64,000 nucleotides of DNA. Source: an uncultured Coriobacteriaceae bacterium. GTDB lineage: Bacteria > Actinomycetota > Coriobacteriia > Coriobacteriales > Atopobiaceae. The stretch lies in the NCBI GenBank assembly GCA_902788705.1, contig CADALE010000006.1:151249-215248 (forward strand). Direction: 5' to 3'. The notes beneath the pieces were generated by a model, which saw only the letters and a list, made by a program, of their open reading frames with translations, was not told where the DNA came from and searched no databases. The position numbers and the translations under genes were made by a program. Each line of letters begins with the position of its first letter. Within the stretch, counting starts at the first letter, position 1. This document shows, piece after piece, positions 32,878 through 40,976 of the stretch.

Positions 32878-33675
32878 ATGGAGCTGCTGGAGAAGGTCGA
32901 GCTGGTCCGCGAGAAGTGTGGCGTTTCCTACGAGGAGGCCCGTGTGGCGCTTGAGGCGCATGACGGCGACGTGCTGGACGCCATCGTGGCGATCGAGCGC
33001 GGCGAGGTGCCGGCGACGGTGGTCGAGCCCGTGGAGGCTGCGGTCGAGGAGCCCGAGCCCGTGGAGGCTGCGGCCGAGGAGCCCGAGCCCGTGGAGGCTG
33101 CGGCCGAGGAGCCCGAGGCGTCCGAGGCCATGGGGGTCGCGGAGGCGGTCGTCGAGGCCGGGGTCGAGGCCGTTGGGTCCCTCGACGAGGTCGTGGCCGC
33201 CACCGAGGCTGCCGTGGAAGCCGTCGCCGAGGTGCTGGGGGAGGAGGCGCACGAGGCCGTCGGGACCATCCCCGTTGCGGACGACCCGGCATCTGCAGAG
33301 CCTGCCCCGGAGACCGCCCCCGAGCCCCAGGCCTACGTCCAGGCTGCGGAGCGCGCCCAGCGGCGCGAGGCGCGTCGGTCCAAGGTGCGCGGCGCGTGGC
33401 GCTCGTTCTGGTCGCAGTGCGCGGGCATCCTGCGCTCCGGCATAGACATGACGTTCGTGGCCATGCGCCATGACGAGGTCATGTTCTCCCTGCCCGTGCT
33501 GTTCCTGGTCATCGGCATGCTTGCCTGGGGCGCCACGCTCTGGCTGCTGGTCATCGGCCTGTTCTTTGGCTTCCGCTACCGCATCGACGGCGCCTCCCCG
33601 GTGACGGTGGACGTGAACCGCGTGATGGACCGCGCCGCCGACCTTGCCGACGACATCAAGAACGACGTGGCATAG
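32878..33675 (+). CDS. UBA/DUF4342-like protein with acidic repeats and membrane helices
   Basis: A 265-residue protein. Residues 1-42 form a UBA-like helical unit (LVREKCGVSYEEARVALEAH) like that of DUF4342 proteins. Then comes a Glu/Ala/Pro-rich linker with a 10-residue repeat (EPVEAAAEEP) in three copies, encoded by a 30-bp tandem repeat at about 33025-33114. A basic stretch precedes a C-terminal membrane hairpin (VLFLVIGMLAWGATLWLLVI, about residue 205) and a short tail. I start at ATG 32878, 9 nt after GGAAGGG; two earlier ATGs touch that site. Function unknown; perhaps a membrane tether. Confidence 0.6.
   Translation: MELLEKVELVREKCGVSYEEARVALEAHDGDVLDAIVAIERGEVPATVVEPVEAAVEEPEPVEAAAEEPEPVEAAAEEPEASEAMGVAEAVVEAGVEAVGSLDEVVAATEAAVEAVAEVLGEEAHEAVGTIPVADDPASAEPAPETAPEPQAYVQAAERAQRREARRSKVRGAWRSFWSQCAGILRSGIDMTFVAMRHDEVMFSLPVLFLVIGMLAWGATLWLLVIGLFFGFRYRIDGASPVTVDVNRVMDRAADLADDIKNDVA
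33025..33114 (+). repeat. 30-bp in-frame tandem repeat, three copies
   Basis: Three nearly identical 30-bp units, each encoding EPVEAA(A/V)EEP, lie in the linker of the DUF4342-like gene. Units two and three are identical, as expected from recent slippage; copy number may vary between strains. Confidence 0.8.
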
Positions 33676-33705
33676 CACCGCGGCACCGCGCAGGTGTAAT
33701 GATAG

Positions 33706-33742
33706 GCGGCGCCCTGGAGGACCCTCCTCCGGGGCGCCGCTC
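33706..33742 (+). terminator. hairpin before pyrG
   Basis: GGCGGCGCCC and GGGGCGCCGC pair, with an inner GGAGG/CCTCC arm, forming a long stem 30 bp after the preceding stop codon. No T tract follows; it likely ends the DUF4342-like transcript. Confidence 0.6.
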
Positions 33743-33879
33743 CGTGTCGCAGCGCGACATCTGCCAGCAGGGTCCTGCCTTTCGTGTGCGTAACGAATCG
33801 GGGAAGTTTGCCACGGACGGTCCTGAGCGCGGTATCATGAAGTCCCGTAGGAAGCATCGCGCGTCTACGGGAGGAAGCC

Positions 33880-35559
33880 ATGACCAAGCACATCTTCGTT
33901 ACGGGCGGCGTCGTCTCGGCCCTGGGCAAGGGCATCACTGCGGCGAGCCTTGGCCGCCTGCTCAAGAGCCGTGGCTACAAGGTGATGATGCAGAAGGCCG
34001 ACCCCTACCTCAACGTCGACCCCGGCACCATGAGCCCCTTCCAGCACGGCGAGGTGTTCGTGACGGAGGACGGCAAGGAGACCGACCTCGACCTGGGCCA
34101 CTACGAGCGCTTCATCAACGAGAACCTCACCGCCCAGTCCAACTTCACGAGCGGCCTCATCTACCAGGAGCTGATCGACCGCGAGCGGCGTGGCGACTTC
34201 CTGGGCGGCACCGTGCAGGTGATCCCGCACGTCACCGGCGCCATCAAGGACCGCTTCCGCCGCATCGAGGACGAGACTGACGCCGACGTGGTCATCACCG
34301 AGCTGGGTGGCACCATCGGCGACATCGAGGGCCAGCCCTTCGTGGAGGCCGTGCGGCAGTTTCGCAAGGAGAAGGGCCCGGGCGAGACGGTGCTCATCCA
34401 CGTGAGCCTGGTGCCCTACATCGCCGCCGCCCACGAGATCAAGACCAAGCCCACGCAGCACTCCGTGAAGGAGCTGCGCTCGATGGGCCTGCAGCCCGAC
34501 TTCATCGTGTGCCGCTCCGACCACGAGGTGGACGCCTCCGTGCGCGCCAAGATCGCGAGCTTCTGCGACGTGGACGAGGACTGCGTGTTCGAGAACTCCG
34601 ACTGCCCCTCCATCTACGACGTGCCGCGCCACCTGGCCGACCAGGGCTTCGACCTCAAGGTGTGCCAGAAGCTGGGCATGGACCCACGCGAGAGCGACAT
34701 GAGCAGCTGGTACTCGTTCACCGGCGCCCTGCACGAGGCCGAGGCCCTCAAGAGCGTGACCAAGATCAAGGTGGTGGGCAAGTACACCCAGCTTCCCGAC
34801 GCCTACCTCTCCGTGATTGAGGCGCTGCACCACTCGGGCGTGTACTATGGCCGCCACGTTGACATCGAGCTGGTGGACGGCGAGGAGCTTGACGCGGAGC
34901 ACGTCGAGGAGGTTCTGGGTGACGCCGACGGCATTCTGGTGCCCGGTGGATTTGGCATCCGCGGCATCGAGGGCAAGATCCTCGCAGCTCAGCGTGCGCG
35001 CGAGGGCAAGGTGCCCTACCTGGGCGTGTGTCTGGGCCTGCAGGTGGCGGTGTGCGAGTTCGCGCGCCACGTCTGTGGCCTCGAGGGCGCCAGCTCCACC
35101 GAGTTCGTGCCCGACTGCGCCTACCCCGTCATCGACCTCATGCCCGACCAGGAGGGCGTCGACGACAAGGGCGGCACCATGCGCCTTGGCGCCTATCCGT
35201 GTCAGGTGGCGGAGGGCACGCTCGCGCGCGAGGCCTACGGCGAGGGGCTGGTGTACGAGCGGCATCGCCACCGCTACGAGGTGAACAACGCCTACCGCGA
35301 GACGCTGTGCCAGGCGGGCCTCGTCATCAGCGGGTGCTCGCCGGACGGGCGCCTCGTGGAGATGGTGGAGCTGCCAGAGGACGTGCATCCATGGTTCGTC
35401 GCGTGCCAGGCGCACCCCGAGTTCAAGAGCCGTCCCAACGCGCCGCAGCCGCTGTTCCGCGAGTTCGTGCGCGCCGCCATCGCCCATCACGAGGGTGTCA
35501 GCCGCCTTGACCTGCACGTGGTTGGCGTACCGGTCATCCCCGACCAGCCCAGGGCCTAG
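33880..35559 (+). CDS. pyrG: CTP synthase
   Basis: A 559-residue enzyme that aminates UTP to CTP using glutamine. The synthetase domain opens with [20 protein letters not shown] and [20 protein letters not shown], and includes [10 protein letters not shown]. The glutaminase domain (from about 290) has [11 protein letters not shown], the Cys nucleophile in YLGVCLGLQ, and the His/Glu pair in [11 protein letters not shown]. Length is standard. GGAGG precedes the ATG by 6 nt, and TATCAT at 33833-33838 may be a -10. Its stop is 14 nt before xerD. Confidence 0.97.
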   Translation: MTKHIFVTGGVVSALGKGITAASLGRLLKSRGYKVMMQKADPYLNVDPGTMSPFQHGEVFVTEDGKETDLDLGHYERFINENLTAQSNFTSGLIYQELIDRERRGDFLGGTVQVIPHVTGAIKDRFRRIEDETDADVVITELGGTIGDIEGQPFVEAVRQFRKEKGPGETVLIHVSLVPYIAAAHEIKTKPTQHSVKELRSMGLQPDFIVCRSDHEVDASVRAKIASFCDVDEDCVFENSDCPSIYDVPRHLADQGFDLKVCQKLGMDPRESDMSSWYSFTGALHEAEALKSVTKIKVVGKYTQLPDAYLSVIEALHHSGVYYGRHVDIELVDGEELDAEHVEEVLGDADGILVPGGFGIRGIEGKILAAQRAREGKVPYLGVCLGLQVAVCEFARHVCGLEGASSTEFVPDCAYPVIDLMPDQEGVDDKGGTMRLGAYPCQVAEGTLAREAYGEGLVYERHRHRYEVNNAYRETLCQAGLVISGCSPDGRLVEMVELPEDVHPWFVACQAHPEFKSRPNAPQPLFREFVRAAIAHHEGVSRLDLHVVGVPVIPDQPRA

Positions 35560-35573
35560 AGTAGGGGAGGACC

Positions 35574-36587
35574 ATGGCACGCAGGGGCGACAAGGGTCGG
35601 GCATCCACCGTGCTGCTGGGCGACGAGTCGCCCACGCCGCTTTCCGACGCCGCGGACGACTACCTGTCGTATCTGGTGCTTGAGCGGGGTAGCTCGCCCA
35701 ACACGGTGGAGTCGTACGGGCGCGACCTGCGGCGCTACCTCGCCTACCTGCGAAGCGACGGCGTGACGAGTCCCGACGAGGTGACCCGCGACGAGGTGGA
35801 GGGGCACGTGCGCGCGCTGGAGGAGTCGGGGCTGGCGCCCGCCTCGGTGGAGCGCGCCGTGTCGGCCATCAAGGGCCTGCACCGCTTTATGGTTGCCGAG
35901 CAGATCACCGAGGTACACCCCACGGCCGACCTGCTGCTTCCCAAGAAGCCCGAGCACCTGCCCGACGTAATCTCGCAGGAGCAAGCCTTTGCCTTGCTTG
36001 ACGAGCGCATGTTTGAATGGCACGGGTCGGACGCGTCGTCAAGGCGAGCGCAGCTGGCCGAGGCGTCGCTCAAGCGCGACCAGGCCATCCTCGAGACCCT
36101 GTATGGCTGTGGCCTGCGCGTGAGCGAGCTGTGCGGCCTGGACCTCCGTGACGTCCACCTTGACGAGGAGCTGCTGCGCGTGTTTGGCAAGGGGTCCAAG
36201 GAGCGCGTGGTGCCGGTGCTGGGCAGCGCGGCGCGCGTGCTGTCGGGCTACCTTGGGCAGTGGCGCGAGGTGCTGGCTGCGGGCCACCCCGGCACGCAGG
36301 CCGTCTTCCTCTCGGCGCGGGGGACGCGCATCACCCGGCAAGCCGTGCATGCCATCGTGGAGAAGTACGGCGCCTACGCGGGCATCGAGGGGCTGCATCC
36401 CCATACGCTGCGCCACAGCTTCGCCACCCACCTGCTTGAGGGGGGTGCCGACCTGCGCATCGTGCAGGAGCTGCTGGGGCACTCGAGCATCTCCACCACG
36501 CAGCTGTACACCCATGTGGATCGCAGCCATGTGCGCATGGTCTACCTGGAGGCCCATCCCCGGGCCCACGTCGACGCGGGGGAGTAG
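35574..36587 (+). CDS. xerD: site-specific tyrosine recombinase XerD
   Basis: A 337-residue recombinase resolving chromosome dimers at dif. It has an N-terminal SAM-like core-binding domain (YLVLERGSSPNTVESYGRDL) and a catalytic domain with Arg in LYGCGLRVSELCGL, Lys in GKGSKERVVP, HTLRHSFATHLL, LLGHSSISTTQLYTHV and the Tyr nucleophile within it. The pyrG-xerD pairing and length support a chromosomal XerD rather than a phage integrase, though the N-terminus is about 25 residues longer than usual. GGGGAGG precedes the ATG. Confidence 0.9.
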   Translation: MARRGDKGRASTVLLGDESPTPLSDAADDYLSYLVLERGSSPNTVESYGRDLRRYLAYLRSDGVTSPDEVTRDEVEGHVRALEESGLAPASVERAVSAIKGLHRFMVAEQITEVHPTADLLLPKKPEHLPDVISQEQAFALLDERMFEWHGSDASSRRAQLAEASLKRDQAILETLYGCGLRVSELCGLDLRDVHLDEELLRVFGKGSKERVVPVLGSAARVLSGYLGQWREVLAAGHPGTQAVFLSARGTRITRQAVHAIVEKYGAYAGIEGLHPHTLRHSFATHLLEGGADLRIVQELLGHSSISTTQLYTHVDRSHVRMVYLEAHPRAHVDAGE

Positions 36588-36603
36588 GCTGGGATTTGCT
36601 GGT

Positions 36604-36693
36604 GGGGGTACGGCTTGGGACGTACCCTAGCGGCCGAGAGATGGCCGAAGTGGGGGATTGACCACTTAGGGTACGGCTTGGGACGTACCCTAA
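36604..36693. repeat. two copies of a GTACG-N8-CGTAC palindromic repeat
   Basis: GGGTACG-GCTTGGGA-CGTACCC occurs identically at 36606-36627 and 36669-36690, both followed by TA(G/A)CGG. In the second copy the stem extends to TTAGGGTACG/CGTACCCTAA. A related copy lies at 55949-55969. These look like REP-type intergenic palindromes. Confidence 0.75.
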
Positions 36694-36831
36694 CGGCGCT
36701 CGGTCGGCGTACTGGCGGCCACGCGCTGCCGAAGGCGGCTTCCGGGTGTCCGAAAGCCTCGCCGGACACACTCCGCCACAGCCTCCTTCCCATGCCATCT
36801 ACCTGCTAACTCCATAATTTATACACAATAT

Positions 36832-36903
36832 GTTCTAGAGGATTCCTCTAGCAGTTGTGACCCACCCAAAAGCCCAACACAACATCTTGTGGCGGGCTTT
36901 TTG
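36832..36903 (+). ncRNA. candidate small RNA with intrinsic terminator
   Basis: An AT-rich stretch with CATAAT (36813-36818) and TATACA (36820-36825) could be a promoter. About 10 bp later comes the hairpin CTAGAGG-ATT-CCTCTAG (36835-36851), then a terminator AAAAGCCC/GGGCTTTT with an inner CACAA/TTGTG stem and a five-T tail (36868-36902). Transcript length would be about 70 nt. The alternative is a distant xerD terminator or an attenuator before mraZ. Confidence 0.4.
36868..36902 (+). terminator. intrinsic terminator upstream of mraZ
   Basis: AAAAGCCC (36868-36875) pairs with GGGCTTTT (36894-36901); an inner CACAA/TTGTG pair closes the loop and a T run ends it. It is the only clear classic rho-independent terminator in the 500 bp before the division cluster. 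Confidence 0.8.
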
Positions 36904-37084
36904 CATCCTGCGGTTCTCCGGTGGCGGACGTTCGGCCGTTCGGGGGACTCAAAGACAATTTGGGGGGAGAAAAAGGGACAAAGTGTTGTGAATTGGGAGG
37001 GATGAGTTATCATCTTTGGTGCGTCGAACTCAGGGACACCTGTATCTCGAGACACCAAGGCCGAGCGAAGAGAGGGGAGGGACG

Positions 37085-37507
37085 ATGTACCTGACGGGCA
37101 CCTACATGCACAACCTGGATGCCAAGGTGCGCCTCACCCTTCCCGCCCCCATTCGCAAGCAGCTTGGTGACCTCGTGTACCTGGTTCCCGTGAACGACGC
37201 GATCTACGGCTTTGCCCCCGAGGAATACGAGGCGTGGGTCATGAGCTACTTCCCGCAGGGCTTCAATGCGCGCAACCGTGCGCATCAGGAACTGCAGCTG
37301 AAGCTCAACAAGCGGGCCGTGCCCGTCGAGATCGACAACGCCGGGCGCATCAGCCTGGGCAAGATCTCGGCGCAGAAGCTCGAGCGTCGCGGCATCAAGC
37401 GTGCCGTGGCGGTGATTGGCAACTCCAATCACTTCGAGATCTGGAGCGCGGACCGCGTCGACCCCGAAGAGGACGACGACCTCGACGGCCTCATGTTCGA
37501 CGCCTGA
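37085..37507 (+). CDS. mraZ: transcriptional regulator MraZ
   Basis: A 140-residue AbrB-like protein with two MraZ half-domains: GTYMHNLDAKVRLTLPAPIRKQ and RAVPVEIDNAGRISLGKIS, each with the DxxxR signature (the second as DNAGR). MraZ represses the division cluster by binding repeated short boxes upstream of itself. The tail after residue 120 is acidic. The ATG at 37085 has GGGGAGGG about 3-9 nt upstream. TTATCAT at 37007-37013 is a possible -10. The upstream G-rich stretch may hold its operator. Confidence 0.93.
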   Translation: MYLTGTYMHNLDAKVRLTLPAPIRKQLGDLVYLVPVNDAIYGFAPEEYEAWVMSYFPQGFNARNRAHQELQLKLNKRAVPVEIDNAGRISLGKISAQKLERRGIKRAVAVIGNSNHFEIWSADRVDPEEDDDLDGLMFDA

Positions 37508-37529
37508 TAGGACGAGGGGACTGAGCACC

Positions 37530-38495
37530 TTGACACACGAATATCGGCACGTACCCGTGATGCTTGACGAGGTCATCCGGGAGCTGGGCCCCAAGCAGGG
37601 GGAGGTCGTCTGCGACTGCACCCTTGGTGGCGCCGGGCACTCGGTGGAGCTCGCCAAGCTCGTGGCACCCGATGGCCTGTCCATCGGGATCGACCAGGAC
37701 GACATGGCCCTCGAGGCCGCCGCGGCCCGCTTCGAGCGCGAGGTTCCCCAGGCGGAGCGCAAGCTCCTGAAGGGCAACTTCGAGGCCCTTGACGAGCTGC
37801 TCGTCCAGGCAGAGGTACCGGGGGTGGACTGCTTCCTGTTCGACCTCGGCGTCTCGTCGCCACAGCTCGATATCCCCGAGAGGGGCTTCTCGTACCACGA
37901 GGACGCCCCGCTTGACATGCGCATGAATCCGGGGGAACACACCCTTACCGCAGCAGAGGTCATCAACCAGTATTCCGAAGCCGACCTCACCCGGATCCTG
38001 CGCGTCTACGGGGACGAGCGCAACGCCGCGCGCATCGCCCGCCTGGTGGTGCGCGCCCGCGAGAAGGCGCCGATCGAGACCACGCTCCAGCTGGTCGAGA
38101 TCGTGAAGGCCGCCATTCCCGCGGCGCAGCGGCGTCACGGGGGACACCCCGCGCGTAAGGCCTTCCAGGCCCTACGCATCGAGGTGAACCACGAGCTGGA
38201 TGCCCTCCAGCAGGGGCTGAACGCCGCCATCCGCTGGGCAAACCCCGGCGGTCGCATCTGCGTCATCAGCTACCACTCGCTGGAGGACCGCATCGTGAAG
38301 CACGTGTTCACCGAGATGAGCCGCGGATGCACCTGCCCGCCGGACTTTCCGGTGTGCGTGTGCGGCAACGTGCCGATAGTCGAGGTCAGGACGCGAAAGC
38401 CGATGACCGCCTCCGACGAGGAGGTGCGCCTGAACCCTCGGGCGCGAAGCGCGCTGATGCGCGTGGCGGTGAAGCTGGACACCGCCAGCGCCTAG
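37530..38495 (+). CDS. rsmH: 16S rRNA m4C1402 methyltransferase
   Basis: A 321-residue SAM-dependent methyltransferase that N4-methylates C1402 of 16S rRNA. Motifs are YRHVPVMLDEVIRELGP, the SAM loop DCTLGGAGHSVEL, FDLGVSSPQLDIPERGFSY, DMRMNPG, GHPARKAFQALRIEVN and SYHSLEDRIVKH. I choose TTG 37530 because GAGGGGA lies 9 nt upstream and the protein then starts at the family position; no in-frame ATG precedes the conserved region. It is second in the division cluster, as usual. Confidence 0.95.
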   Translation: MTHEYRHVPVMLDEVIRELGPKQGEVVCDCTLGGAGHSVELAKLVAPDGLSIGIDQDDMALEAAAARFEREVPQAERKLLKGNFEALDELLVQAEVPGVDCFLFDLGVSSPQLDIPERGFSYHEDAPLDMRMNPGEHTLTAAEVINQYSEADLTRILRVYGDERNAARIARLVVRAREKAPIETTLQLVEIVKAAIPAAQRRHGGHPARKAFQALRIEVNHELDALQQGLNAAIRWANPGGRICVISYHSLEDRIVKHVFTEMSRGCTCPPDFPVCVCGNVPIVEVRTRKPMTASDEEVRLNPRARSALMRVAVKLDTASA

Positions 38496-38631
38496 GCGCG
38501 GCCACAGGCACCCCGACCCTTGGGTCGCGTGCATACAAACGAAGCATAAACGCACCACCACGAACCGCAACCGCACTACCAACGCACTACCAACGAAGCC
38601 AGAACGCACACGACAGGAAGGGAACCGCACC
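38496..38631. repeat. CGCAC(C/T)ACC repeat array upstream of ftsL
   Basis: In this 136-bp gap the motif CGCACYACC starts at 38551, 38572 and 38583 with a weaker copy at 38605, spacings near 11 or 22 bp. The array is preceded by GCATAAACG. A closely similar, longer array with GCAATAAACGC precedes ftsZ. No hairpin terminator is seen. Confidence 0.6.
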
Positions 38632-39150
38632 GTGGCACGTACCTATGGAACAGAGGCCGTTCGTCTCGATGCCATCGAGAGGCAACGCGAGCTAGAGTTT
38701 GAGCGCAGCGCCGCCTTCGACGTGGTCGAGGGCAGCGGGCTTGACGCCGAGGCGCGCCGTGGCGTGACGGTCGACTTCCTGCTTGCCGTCAGGATGCTCG
38801 TCGTGTGCGTGATGGCACTTGCCGCCATCGGCGCCGGTCGCGTGGCGCTTACCACCGCCACCGCCAGCTGCCTGCTCTCCAACCTGCAGCTTCGCTCCGA
38901 GATCATGGAAGCCCAGGACACCAACGCCGCCCTGCGCATCGAGCGCTCGGTGCTGTGCAGCGCCTCCCGCGTGGAGCGCATCGCCACCCAGAACCTTGGC
39001 ATGGTGCCGGTTTCCTGCTGCGACCACGTGAGCGTTTGCAACGAAGAGCAGCAGACAAACCTGGTGCAGCCGACCATCACCACCAGCTCGCTCCCGGCCG
39101 ACACGATGCAGCAGGCATCCGCGGAGGCAGCCCTCCCTAACCAAGGGTGA
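38632..39150 (+). CDS. ftsL: FtsL-like cell division protein
   Basis: A 172-residue bitopic membrane protein in the ftsL position between rsmH and ftsI. An acidic cytosolic N-terminus (about 1-48) is followed by one membrane helix (LLAVRMLVVCVMALAAIGAG, about 50-70). A short extracytoplasmic coiled coil (LSNLQLRSEIMEAQDTNAALRIERSV in part) and a septum-initiator-like ASRVERIATQNLGMVP follow, then a Thr/Gln-rich tail. FtsL/DivIC proteins bridge FtsQ to FtsWI. Sequence identity in this family is always low, so position and layout carry the call. GTG 38632 has AGGAAGGGA upstream. Confidence 0.75.
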   Translation: MARTYGTEAVRLDAIERQRELEFERSAAFDVVEGSGLDAEARRGVTVDFLLAVRMLVVCVMALAAIGAGRVALTTATASCLLSNLQLRSEIMEAQDTNAALRIERSVLCSASRVERIATQNLGMVPVSCCDHVSVCNEEQQTNLVQPTITTSSLPADTMQQASAEAALPNQG

Positions 39151-39155
39151 GGCCC

Positions 39156-40961
39156 ATGCGATACGGTCGTGATCAGGAAGAGCCCCTTTGGGACGATGAC
39201 CCCATGTGGGACGACGAGGCCTCGTCATATGACGAGGCCTCACGAGCCCGCTACCGCCGTCGCGCCAGCAGGCGCGGGGGGTCGGGCCCCGGTGGCTTCG
39301 ACAACGGCATCAAGTACATGTTCATCTGGGCGCTGGCCCTGTTTGCCGTCGTGAGCGCGAAGCTCGTGTGGCTGCAGGTGATCAAGTCTGCCGAGTACAC
39401 CGAGATGGGGGTTGCCAGCCGCACCAGCACCTCGGTGCTACGGGCCAAGCGCGGCACCATCTATGACCGCAACGGCAACGTGCTGGCCATCAGCGTGGAT
39501 TGCAAGACGGTGTTCTGCTATCCCGAGATGGTGAACGACGCCGTCTCGACCGCCGACCTTCTGGTCGAGTACCTGGGGGGCGACCCCAACGAGTACCTCT
39601 CGCTCCTGCGGTCGGGGGAGGGCTACACCTACATCGAGCGCCAGGTTGACGAGTCAAAGGCCGAGCGGCTTGCCCAGGCGCTCGAGGAGCGCGGCCTGGA
39701 GGGCGTCTACTTCGAGGACGACATCAAGCGCGACTACCCCTACGGCGACGTGGGCGGCCAGATCATCGGCTTCGTGAACGTGGACGGGTCGGTCAAGACG
39801 GGCCTTGAGTCATATTACGACGCCGTGCTGAGCGGTGAGGACGGCGAGATGGTGATGGAGCTGGGCAATGGCGGCACACCCATCGCCGGCGCCACCAACG
39901 TGGTGCGTCCTGCCCGCGATGGGGCCGACCTCATCCTGTCCATCGACATCGACCTGCAGCGCGTGGCCGAGGAGCAGATAACCAAGGCCGTGGTCGACTT
40001 CCAAGCCGAGTCCGGCTCGGTCATGGTGACCGACCCCACTACCGGCGAGATCCTGGCCGCATGCTCGACGCCGCTTCTGCCCGTTACCCGCTACTGGGAG
40101 ATGGAGGAGGGCGCCGACACGCTCAAGCTGGTCACCTCCTCCTACGAGCCGGGTTCCATCTTCAAGGTGATCACCTCGTCCATCGGCATCAACGCCGGCC
40201 TCGTGACGCCGTGGTCCACCTATACGGTGCCGCCCGAGGTGCTGGTGGGTGACGACTACGTGTCCGACGACGACGGCCGCGACTGGACCATGACGATGAC
40301 GCTTGCCGAGATGCTGAGGCGCTCGTCCAACACCGGCCTTGCCATGGTGGCGCAGGAGTCCATCGGCGCCGAGGCCTTCGCGGCCGGTGTGTCGGCCTTT
40401 GGCATCGGCACCCCCACGGGCATCGACTATCCCGGCGAGGTGTCGGGCATCGTGCGCTCGCTTGACGAGTACGACGGCTCCACGCTCGGCTCGATGGCGT
40501 TTGGCCAGGGCCTGGCCATCCCGCTTGTGCAGATGGTGAAGGCCGTGGGCACGGTTGCCAACGGTGGCGTGCCGCACACGCCCCACTTCCTGGTGTCGCA
40601 GTCGGGCGAGCCGGCGCAGTGGCCCGCAGGTGAGCAGGTTGTGTCCCCGGAGACCTGCAGCCAGGTGGTTGACATGATGCGCGAGGTGGTGCTGAGCGGC
40701 ACGGGCGTGAACGCGCAGGTGAGCGGCTATGACGTGGCGGGCAAGACCGGCACGGGCGAGCAGGCCGACGCCGAGGGCGGCTACCGCGAGTACAGCTACG
40801 TGTCGTCGTTCATCGGCTTCGCGCCGGCTTCCGAGCCCAAGGTGCTTGCATACGTGGGCCTCAACGGAACTCCATACCTTGCCTACGGCTCCGCGGCGCC
40901 CACATTCTCGACTATCATGGGTGAGGCGCTTTTGGACATGGGCGTGCAACCCAGTTGGTAG
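39156..40961 (+). CDS. ftsI: peptidoglycan transpeptidase FtsI (class B PBP)
   Basis: A 601-residue penicillin-binding protein for septal wall cross-linking. A charged cytosolic tail (about 1-50, Asp/Glu then Arg-rich) precedes one membrane helix. The pedestal domain starts with RAKRGTIYDRNGNVLA. The transpeptidase domain has the SxxK in SSYEPGSIFKVI, the SxN in RRSSNTGLAM and the KTG in VAGKTGTGEQ. No PASTA domain is present. ATG 39156 has AAGGG 8 nt upstream; GTG 39147 overlapping the ftsL stop is less likely. Asp/Glu-rich residues precede the Arg-rich stretch in an unusually long cytosolic tail. Confidence 0.94.
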   Translation: MRYGRDQEEPLWDDDPMWDDEASSYDEASRARYRRRASRRGGSGPGGFDNGIKYMFIWALALFAVVSAKLVWLQVIKSAEYTEMGVASRTSTSVLRAKRGTIYDRNGNVLAISVDCKTVFCYPEMVNDAVSTADLLVEYLGGDPNEYLSLLRSGEGYTYIERQVDESKAERLAQALEERGLEGVYFEDDIKRDYPYGDVGGQIIGFVNVDGSVKTGLESYYDAVLSGEDGEMVMELGNGGTPIAGATNVVRPARDGADLILSIDIDLQRVAEEQITKAVVDFQAESGSVMVTDPTTGEILAACSTPLLPVTRYWEMEEGADTLKLVTSSYEPGSIFKVITSSIGINAGLVTPWSTYTVPPEVLVGDDYVSDDDGRDWTMTMTLAEMLRRSSNTGLAMVAQESIGAEAFAAGVSAFGIGTPTGIDYPGEVSGIVRSLDEYDGSTLGSMAFGQGLAIPLVQMVKAVGTVANGGVPHTPHFLVSQSGEPAQWPAGEQVVSPETCSQVVDMMREVVLSGTGVNAQVSGYDVAGKTGTGEQADAEGGYREYSYVSSFIGFAPASEPKVLAYVGLNGTPYLAYGSAAPTFSTIMGEALLDMGVQPSW

Positions 40962-40976
40962 GATCGGGTGATTGGT

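Larger units (their letters stand above)
36588..37084. other. 497-bp intergenic region with palindromes, candidate small RNA and mraZ leader
   Basis: No protein gene. From left to right it holds two copies of a GTACG/CGTAC palindrome (36604-36693), a GTGTCCG/CGGACAC hairpin (36746-36769), an AT-rich segment with -10-like hexamers, a hairpin plus strong intrinsic terminator (36835-36902), and then a G-rich leader before mraZ with several TGGG-type stretches (36961, 36994) that might be MraZ boxes. Confidence 0.6.

Noticed and set aside
36961..37000. Firm MraZ operator upstream of mraZ
   Set aside because: TGGG-like boxes occur at 36961 and 36994, but the spacing is irregular and the region is G-rich overall, so I mention it only as possible.
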